NCBI RefSeq assembly: GCF_018812025.1
Contig: NC_063051.1
Span: 6,821,896 to 6,885,895, forward strand
Source of the DNA: Megalobrama amblycephala
Lineage: Eukaryota; Chordata; Actinopteri; Cypriniformes; Xenocyprididae
Length of the DNA stretch: 64,000 bases
Direction of reading: 5' to 3'
Shown: piece by piece, positions 57,614 through 64,000 of the stretch
Layout of the letters: each line of letters opens with the position of its first letter
Numbering within the stretch: position 1 is the stretch's first letter
Notes under the pieces: model-generated
Database searches by the model: none
The model's input: only the letters and a program-made list of their open reading frames with translations
Told to the model about the DNA's origin: nothing
Program-made: the position numbers and the translations under genes

Positions 57614-57785
57614 GTTGAGGGGTTGTGGTGCCACAGATGAAGGTTGTATTGCTCTGGCTTCAGCTCTGAGATCAAACCCCTCACATCTGAGAGAACTGAA
57701 TCTGTCTAGAAATAAACTACGATATGCAGGAGTGAATCTGATCTCTGATTTACTGAAGGATCCTCACTGTAAACTGGAGACTGTG
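57614..57785 (+). pseudogene. NLRC3-like LRR exon 1, 2 nt short
   Basis: Reads LRGCGATDEGCIALASALRS, NPSHLRELNLSRNKLRYAGV and NLISDLLKDPHCKLET between a CAG acceptor and GTAAGT donor. It is 172 nt; the three sister exons are 174. Two bases are missing in CTGGAGACTGTG relative to CTGGAAATACTGTG at 59,210, so normal splicing would shift the frame. Confidence 0.88.
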
Positions 57786-59049
57786 GTAAGTTTGTATAAA
57801 TGTGTCAACATCATCCATTATTCTTCCACTGTGAATAATGAATGGTAGTGTCGTAGTCATGACCAATGAAACCAAGACCAATTCAATACAAAGACCAGAG
57901 TATATCGAGACCAAAACAAGACCAAGACAATAGTGAGACTGGGTCAAGACCAAGACCAGACAGCACTCTTCAAATTCATCTGAAAGATCTACATTTACTG
58001 ACCGAGAAATGTCTTAATAAAATAATAAAAATAGTTTACACTACAATTACAACTGCATCAATAATGTTATGAGATTAAAATATTATATATAAACTTTTGA
58101 ATATAAAAATATGATGGATATATTAAATATGTAAAATAACATTATACTTTTAAATATGAAACTAAAACCACCAGTAGGCATTGGAAAAAACACTTAATGA
58201 GTGAGTCATGGAATCATTTATTCAATTGATTTGTTCAAAGCAGTTGATTCATTCAGTAACTAAACACAACTGTGTATTGCTTGGAAACACACAACAGTTC
58301 TGCTATGGATTTGTTTTGAACTATTTTTGTTGGTGAAAAACAAGTAGGCTACTTTTTTGCAATAATATGAATTTGGCAGCATTTGTATTAACTTTGGCAA
58401 CATTTTTTACACAATCCCCTGTTAATTTGTGATCTGGAACAACAGTAACAAAAGAAATCAAATCTGAAAGAAATTACTGATTGCATTTGAAGCAGGAAGT
58501 TGTATGTCTAATCAGAGTAATGATGTTAACAAATAAATCAGACAATGCACCGGCAATTGCAAAGTTACTTATAGTTAGTAGAATGTCTAAAGTGGACTAT
58601 CAAAATAAAGCGTAACCTTGTTCTCTACATTAGGGATTTTCAAAGTGTGGGGCTGGGAAGGCATGGAGTAAGTTACTGACATGTTAGAGCAATAAAGAAA
58701 CATGAGTGAATGACAAAATAAAGAGTGGAATATTCTTGATATTAAAGTTATTAAAAGCACAATAAAGAGCTCAGGAGAACTGACTTCGGCACACGCACGC
58801 TGACAGGCAGCCCTCCCTGTGACTTACGCACACACCCAAAGCACGCACAGAGAACTGCACCAAATTCAGTTCTCCTGCATATCCTATTCCACTTGAGTTG
58901 TCAAAAACAAACACTTGTGTGTCAAAATGCCAGACTTGGTGAGTATTCACGTAAACTCAACATACACAGTTAGGATAAAAGTGTCCATCATGTCTGTCTG
59001 AAGGGATGCTCACTTGTCTTTGACTTTTAAAAAAACCCCTGCTCTATAG
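57786..59049. other. NLR-like intron with repeat fragments
   Basis: At 57,850-57,965 lies a run of ACCAAGACCA/GAGACC words, a known-looking low-complexity repeat. The rest is AT-rich with no exon recognised. Confidence 0.45.
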
Positions 59050-59223
59050 GTTGAGTTATTGTGGTGTCACAGATGAAGGCAGTGCTGCTCTGGCTTCAGC
59101 TCTGAAATCAAATCCCTCACACCTGAGAAAACTGGACCTGTCTGGAAATAATCTAGGAGTGTCAGGAGTGAATCTGCTCTCTGATGGACTGAAGGGTCCT
59201 CACTGTAAACTGGAAATACTGTG
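59050..59223 (+). CDS. NLRC3-like LRR exon 2
   Basis: 174 nt, phase 2 at both ends. Reads LSYCGVTDEGSAALASALKS, NPSHLRKLDLSGNNLGVSGV and NLLSDGLKGPHCKLEIL. Acceptor CTATAG, donor GTAAAT. Intact by itself. Confidence 0.9.
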
Positions 59224-59894
59224 GTAAATAATCTCTCATAATCACAGACACACTGGTGTAAATAGTTTATAGTTGTAAAAGTTCTGAAAGGATGTAGAGT
59301 TTCATCCACATGTCAGGAAACGTACTAAGTGTAAAAGGAGAGAAAAATCCCTGTTATGAAAAAATGCCTCATACACACAACACAGGTCAGTCTCATTATT
59401 ACAATAAGCTGTTTTGCAAACAGATGTGGATTGTGAGTTTGCTGTTGACCATGGTTCCTCAGTTCCAGATGGTTTTTGACCTTCAGAGACGAGAAGTCTA
59501 AATATGACTGAATAGCATTTCTCTGACCGTCATTTCAGATAACAAGTATCTCTGTCTCATCTGAAAAATAGAGCTGTGTATCATCTGAACAATAGGGGTA
59601 GGCAATATGACCAAAATCTTATTTCAAAATCTTAGTTGGCTTTAATGCTCTGCCATGAAGCTTTAAGTTTGTCGTCGACTAGTCACTGATCATGGCCTAT
59701 AGAGGGTGCAGCAGGATAAGAAATCTTTGAAGTCTGCTTTTACGCTCTGTTTCCAACAGTTAAAATACTCAGAGAGTGCTCCACATATATTTGATTATAC
59801 CATCTGGATGCTCAATATTGATAGGGTGAATGCATGTTTTAAACAGATTTTTGTACAAGTAAGTTAATCGCCGTTCTAAACTAATGTGCTGCTA

Positions 59895-59925
<31 letters not shown>

Positions 59926-60065
59926 TACATGTGGAGTATGTTTTATGATCAATGGATGCAGTTTTTTGGGCTTCAAAATCTCATCCTCCAATCACTCCCA
60001 TTATAAGGTTTGGAAGAGCAAGGGAGCTCACTGAGTGAGTGAATAGTGCCATTGTTCCCATACAG
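59224..60065. other. NLR-like intron
   Basis: A hAT-like end (AATAGGGGTAGGCAATATGA) begins near 59,591, and a (CA)n microsatellite lies at 59,897-59,922. No exon seen. Confidence 0.5.
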
Positions 60066-60239
60066 GTTGATTGATTGTGGTGTCACAAATGAAGGTTGCA
60101 TTGCTCTGGCTTCAGCTCTGAGATCAAACCCCTCACACCTGAGAGAACTGGATCTGACTGGAAATAATCTAACAGACATAGGAGTGGATATGCTCTCTGA
60201 TGGACTGAAGGATCCTCACTGTAAACTGGAAACACTGAG
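60066..60239 (+). CDS. NLRC3-like LRR exon 3
   Basis: 174 nt. Reads LIDCGVTNEGCIALASALRS, NPSHLRELDLTGNNLTDIGV and DMLSDGLKDPHCKLETL. Acceptor ATACAG, donor GTAAGA. Confidence 0.9.
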
Positions 60240-60670
60240 GTAAGATTGTATAAAAGTAAATCCTATGGCAAATAATGAATGAAGTCAGAACAAAAACTAA
60301 AAAAAAATATCTTCTCTGATAACTGAACAGGATGTTGTTTTAATCTTCATTAGATTCTTCATTAGAAGTCTTGTGACACATTTTTTTGTGACACATTTTT
60401 TAAGATGATGGGATGATGTGACAACTGCTTTCAGAATGCATGTGTTGAGGATTTTAGGGCACTCTCAAAAAAACAAAAAACAAAAAAAACGATTCTTACC
60501 ATTTTAATGATATTGAAATGAACTTATTTACAGTAAGCACCATGTAGAAGCAGGTTGACCTGATAATCATGCCGTGAATTGAGATTTTGTGAATTGAGAA
60601 GTTCCTGCTTATGATATCTGAGCTGTAGATCCTAAACTGAGAGAGTGATAAGTGTCATTGTTCTCTACAG
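60240..60670. other. NLR-like intron between LRR exons 3 and 4
   Basis: Contains A-rich runs at 60,298-60,308 and 60,465-60,490. No exon, RNA gene or transposon end recognised. Confidence 0.5.
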
Positions 60671-60844
60671 GTTGATTAATTGTGGTGTTACAGATGAAGG
60701 TAGTGCTGCTCTGGCTTCAGCTCTGTTATCAAACCCCTCATACCTCAGAGAACTGGATCTGACTGGAAATGATCTAGGAGCATCAGGAGTGAATCTTCTA
60801 TCTGCTCTGAAGGATGATCCATATTCTAAACTGAAAATGCTTCT
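60671..60844 (+). CDS. NLRC3-like LRR exon 4
   Basis: 174 nt. Reads LINCGVTDEGSAALASALLS, NPSYLRELDLTGNDLGASGV and NLLSALKDDPYSKLKMLL. Acceptor CTACAG, donor GTGAGT. The consensus DGLKDPHCKLE has drifted to ALKDDPYSKLK. Confidence 0.9.
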
Positions 60845-61473
60845 GTGAGTAATGATGAACAAAAGATGTTCATGTTAATTAGTTGCTATTGATTGCCATT
60901 AAGCAGAGTTTCGAAATGAAGACCATAACTAGAGACAGGCTCAAATGAAAAAAAAAAAAAAAAAAGTGCATCTACATGTTTTTTATTATTATTATTAAAT
61001 TATTATATTTACTATTGTTGCATAATTATCAAAAGTGGTCATGTAAAAAAAAGGCCATTTCACAGCACTATTTCACGTATTTTTGACCTAACACAAACAT
61101 GAAAACAGACAGACAGAAACTGATTTATGAATAAATTACTGCTCCACTCCAATTGAAATTTGAGCTTGTTGGTTGTTGTAATATCACAATTGGTTGGTGT
61201 AATATATAAATGACAAACATGCATCTGTGAATTATATAATATTTTAAAATATGTAAAATGTGGATTTTTAATTAAATCTACATGCCGGCTTTTAAAAATA
61301 TTATAAAATATTTCAAGGCTCAAAATATTGAATATTGCTCAAGCCCCCTGCTGCACGTGCCTGACCATGACTAAGTTTTATCTCTCAATAGTGCAAATAG
61401 TTTATTTTAGTTGTTACTAAGTGGATAATGCATTAATGTTGCACACATTTGACTGTCTCTGTTTTACTTATAG
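60845..61473. other. NLR-like intron before the last exon
   Basis: Contains an A run at about 60,950-60,965, ATT repeats near 60,985 and AT-rich DNA. No exon or transposon end recognised. Confidence 0.5.
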
Positions 61474-61519
61474 GTTTTAAATATTAGTCTGACCTTCTTT
61501 GGATCAGCTGATGGTAAAT
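61474..61519 (+). CDS. NLRC3-like probable last exon with stop and AATAAA
   Basis: After the acceptor TTTTACTTATAG the phase-2 reading gives Leu-Phe-stop (TAA at 61,478-61,480). A polyadenylation-type AATAAA lies at about 61,514. No B30.2 domain follows. Confidence 0.55.
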
Positions 61520-61999
61520 AAAGAGCCGCTACAGAACACATTTCATTCAACAGGATCAACAGACATAAACACTATAGTGATCACCACACATGGATGTCTT
61601 TGTGTAACTTCCCATAATGATCCAATTCTTGATCCAAAGAGAAACAAGGAAAGCTTTTCATTTCTTCTTCTGGAGTGGCATTTATACTGGTACCACATTT
61701 TACATAATATCAGTTGTTTGTGACAATCAATGTATTATCTGTTAAATCCATATTGCAATATATTTCTACTTAACATTGAACAATGCAGTCTTTGTCCTTT
61801 TTGTTTTACATTAAATCATATTTCACACTTTAGTTGTTCTTGCTTTATCTCTATCTGAGGTTTCCCAAACACTCTCTCCCTAGTTGAACTTAATACATTT
61901 ATTTTAAACTTACATTTTAACTTGGAAACTATTATTTCAGATACTTTTCAATTGAGTTACTTTTGAGATACTTTTTGAGAGTTTGGATTACTCTAACAT

Positions 62000-63200
62000 G
62001 GCAAGCAATGGACTATCACGTCAAGCCAAATGTCAAGGAATTATTGTTACGTCTGACTGTCTCGACTGCCAAAGGCTCTTACAAATGGTGTTGAACTTGA
62101 AGGGAGGATTTACACATTGAACTGATTCTGGACTCATTGGTGGTCCCGTTCACTCAGGTGGCTGACTCAGATGCCTCAATTTCTCAGAATGGCTTAGGCA
62201 CTAACCTGGAGGTCTCAGCTATATAGGACAAGCTAGGTGCTAAACCTAAAATGATTCTATCATCCACCCCTGGAAAACAACAACCCTGGACTGTCACACT
62301 GGAAAAGAAAATGGCAATTAAAATGCCCCCAGACAGCGCTCTCCACCTCATCAACCACCTCTTATTCTTAAAAACAGGTATGAATCTTTGTAATGCCTGA
62401 ATCCACAAAATACCATCACAAGAACCGTGCTGAGCTACCTGAGGAAACTGCAAAATGTTGCAAAAACTTTGCAGTCCCGTCACAACAGAGGCTTACACTC
62501 ACACCGCAGTATCCACAGCATCAAATATCTACTCCCCACAGAAACCATGCACTAAAATCCTCTGACACCACCACCCTATTTGTTGGAGACTCAATAATCT
62601 GGGATGTCAGAAACAAAAGGATTAAAACTGTTTTCCCAGGGGTATTGTATCTGACATCATGGAAAATATCCCCTGATAAAAACTAATAAAATCATTGTCC
62701 ATACAGGCTCAAATGACATCCCTAAACAGCAATCTGAAATTCTAAAACAGGTTTTCCTTCACCTTCTGGACTGTTTCAACTCCACATTAGTCAAAGTGCA
62801 TATATCAGGCCCCATTCCCACAATCGGATGGGGATGCTGCTAATTTAGTAGGCTGTTAGGATTTGGCTATAGCCTCCACATGTGCTGCTTGATGTGTGCA
62901 CTTCACTTCAACTTGTTATGGGAGCGAAGAACCCTTTTCAAAGCAGATGGGTTTCATCCAAACATCTTTGGGACTCGAATGCTCATTTCCAACCTTCTCT
63001 AGTATTTCTAATCAAACTTTGACAGCTTTAAATGCCAACAACAGCTACAAGATGATCGATGATCACTGTCACAATCACCCCTTTGCCAAGTTGTCACTAC
63101 TCTAAGAAATCTGGCTGAAGAAATTAATGGTATGCATTGGCTTCCTACCAAAGTCAACAAGCACCACACCCCAGGATCTTCTTCCTCTCCCACCACACTT
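62000..63200 (+). mobile_element. LINE ORF1 remnant with SGNH/GDSL esterase-like domain
   Basis: The frame at 62,393-62,686 ends TLFVGDSIIWDVRNKR, with the nucleophile-type GDS block. After an in-frame stop (62,684-62,686) similarity resumes as KIIVHTGSNDIPKQQSEI (the GxND block) and VHISGPIPTIG. Following further damage it continues as FKADGFHPNIFGTRML, with the catalytic DxxH block. This order is that of the esterase domain in ORF1 of CR1/L2-type fish LINEs. Stops and shifts make it non-functional. No reverse transcriptase follows within the window. Confidence 0.7.
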
Positions 63201-63380
63201 ACAGGTGTCTCTGACAATGAGTGTGTCTGACATGTAGGTGCATGCTACTATTCCGAATTTTCTTGTCATTTGCGAAACTTGGTGGCATGGTCAAGTAATC
63301 TAATCAGGGTGAATCATACCACAGCAGAATTATATCACAGCATAGCCTCTTAAATCTGCTATTCTAAATAAACTCATTAA

Positions 63381-64000
63381 CAGGGCTGCCCCTGACTAAT
63401 GATTTTCCTAGTCGTCTACTATTATTCGATTAGTTGGGGGAGAAATACTAAACCATAATAATGAACATTTAAAATATAAATTAAGAGCTCAAGCACACAA
63501 AGCTTACCACAGCGACACTGGCAATCATTGCATTAACTTTTCTGAGATCAGAACAAACTAAATAAATAATCTATAATATAAGTTAATGTATAACAAATTC
63601 ATACACTGCCCAGCCAAACAAATAAAAATGAAAAAGGGTTAAGAGTTAAAAAGAGTTAAATAGGCTTAAGAGTCTATTATTATAAATAATAAAGAAATAA
63701 AGATTCAAATCAAAATATGATGCCTTGTAATGGTATCTTGGTAAAGGCATGAGACATATGAGGTCCAATAAAACCTAATAATCATCCAATAAAAAAACAA
63801 AGAAATCATTAACAGCCTGCGACGAACACCTGAATGATTAATACATGATCTAAATATTGCTGTTTGTGGTAAGTCATTTGCATTTGTTGTTAAATAATTT
63901 AAATAACTTAAATTTGAAAGACAAAAAGGATAATTATGTTCTACAAAAAGAAAAGAAAGTTAATAAAAAAAGTACAGGCCGTGGTATAACTAAAACCGAA
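63381..64000. mobile_element. Probable hAT-like element, left end (continues past window)
   Basis: Starts CAGGGCTGCCCCTGACTAAT followed by CTAGTCGTCTACTATTATTC, the type of end seen in a zebrafish hAT-like family. The other end is not in the window. The interior is AT-rich without a clear frame. Confidence 0.45.

Larger units (their letters stand above)
55774..61480 (+). pseudogene. Decayed NLRC3-like (fish NLR-C) immune receptor gene
   Basis: Fish NLRC3-like proteins are cytosolic nucleotide-binding LRR receptors, normally N-terminal peptide, FISNA, NACHT, LRRs and sometimes B30.2. Here I see an N-terminal exon (55,774-55,823), a peptide-repeat exon (56,092-56,245), then only the end of the large NACHT exon (about 56,266-56,899), four LRR exons (57,614; 59,050; 60,066; 60,671) and a two-residue last exon (61,474-61,480). 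FISNA, Walker A/B and most of NACHT are absent. The frame has stops at 56,246-56,248 and 56,307-56,309 and a 2-nt loss in the first LRR exon. Splice sites are otherwise well preserved, which suggests recent decay. An assembly collapse within this multi-copy family is a possible alternative explanation. Confidence 0.85.

Noticed and set aside
60665..60862. Minus-strand frames opposite NLR LRR exons (also 59,973-60,179 and 59,067-59,309)
   Set aside because: These are complements of the LRR exons, kept open by their codon composition; the plus-strand reading matches a known family.

Overview
This looks like nuclear DNA of a teleost fish, most likely a cyprinid (carp/zebrafish group). Coding exons are short, have GT/AG splice sites and lie in AT-rich, repeat-laden introns. 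One gene belongs to the fish-expanded NLRC3-like immune-receptor family. The interspersed repeats (Tc1, many hAT-like and other inverted-repeat elements, a LINE tail ending in TTGAC repeats) resemble those I know from cyprinid genomes. Species and repeat names are inference; no database was searched.

Layout, left to right. (1) 1-28,513: intron 1 of magi3 on the minus strand. I see no coding exon. It is full of transposon copies plus some repeat-poor stretches that could hold regulatory DNA. (2) 28,514-28,820: first coding exon of magi3 (start codon, N-terminal PDZ), with a CpG-containing 5' region to about 29,640. (3) 29,640-37,512: intergenic DNA with a 652-bp inverted-repeat element built around a minisatellite. 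(4) 37,513-51,270: lrig2 on the minus strand. I could place 18 coding exons with consistent splice sites and phases: signal peptide, leucine-rich repeats (LRRs), cysteine-capped LRR end, three Ig domains, transmembrane helix, cytoplasmic tail, stop. The expected second exon (one LRR) is not visible, yet exons 1 and 3 are phase-compatible, and a 965-bp element sits in that intron. (5) 51,271-51,760: lrig2 5' UTR and promoter-like DNA with two CACGTG boxes. (6) 51,760-55,770: repeats. (7) 55,774-61,480: a decayed NLRC3-like gene on the plus strand with N-terminal peptide exons, the end of the NACHT-associated region, four LRR exons and a short last exon. The FISNA/NACHT core is missing and there are stops and a 2-nt deletion. 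(8) 61,500-64,000: a LINE ORF1 remnant with an SGNH/GDSL esterase-like domain, and the start of another hAT-like element.

lrig2 and magi3 lie head-to-tail in the same order as human LRIG2-MAGI3 on chromosome 1, which supports both names. The products act at the plasma membrane, LRIG2 as a receptor modulator and MAGI3 as a junctional scaffold, but nothing here shows they work together. The NLR remnant is unrelated to either.
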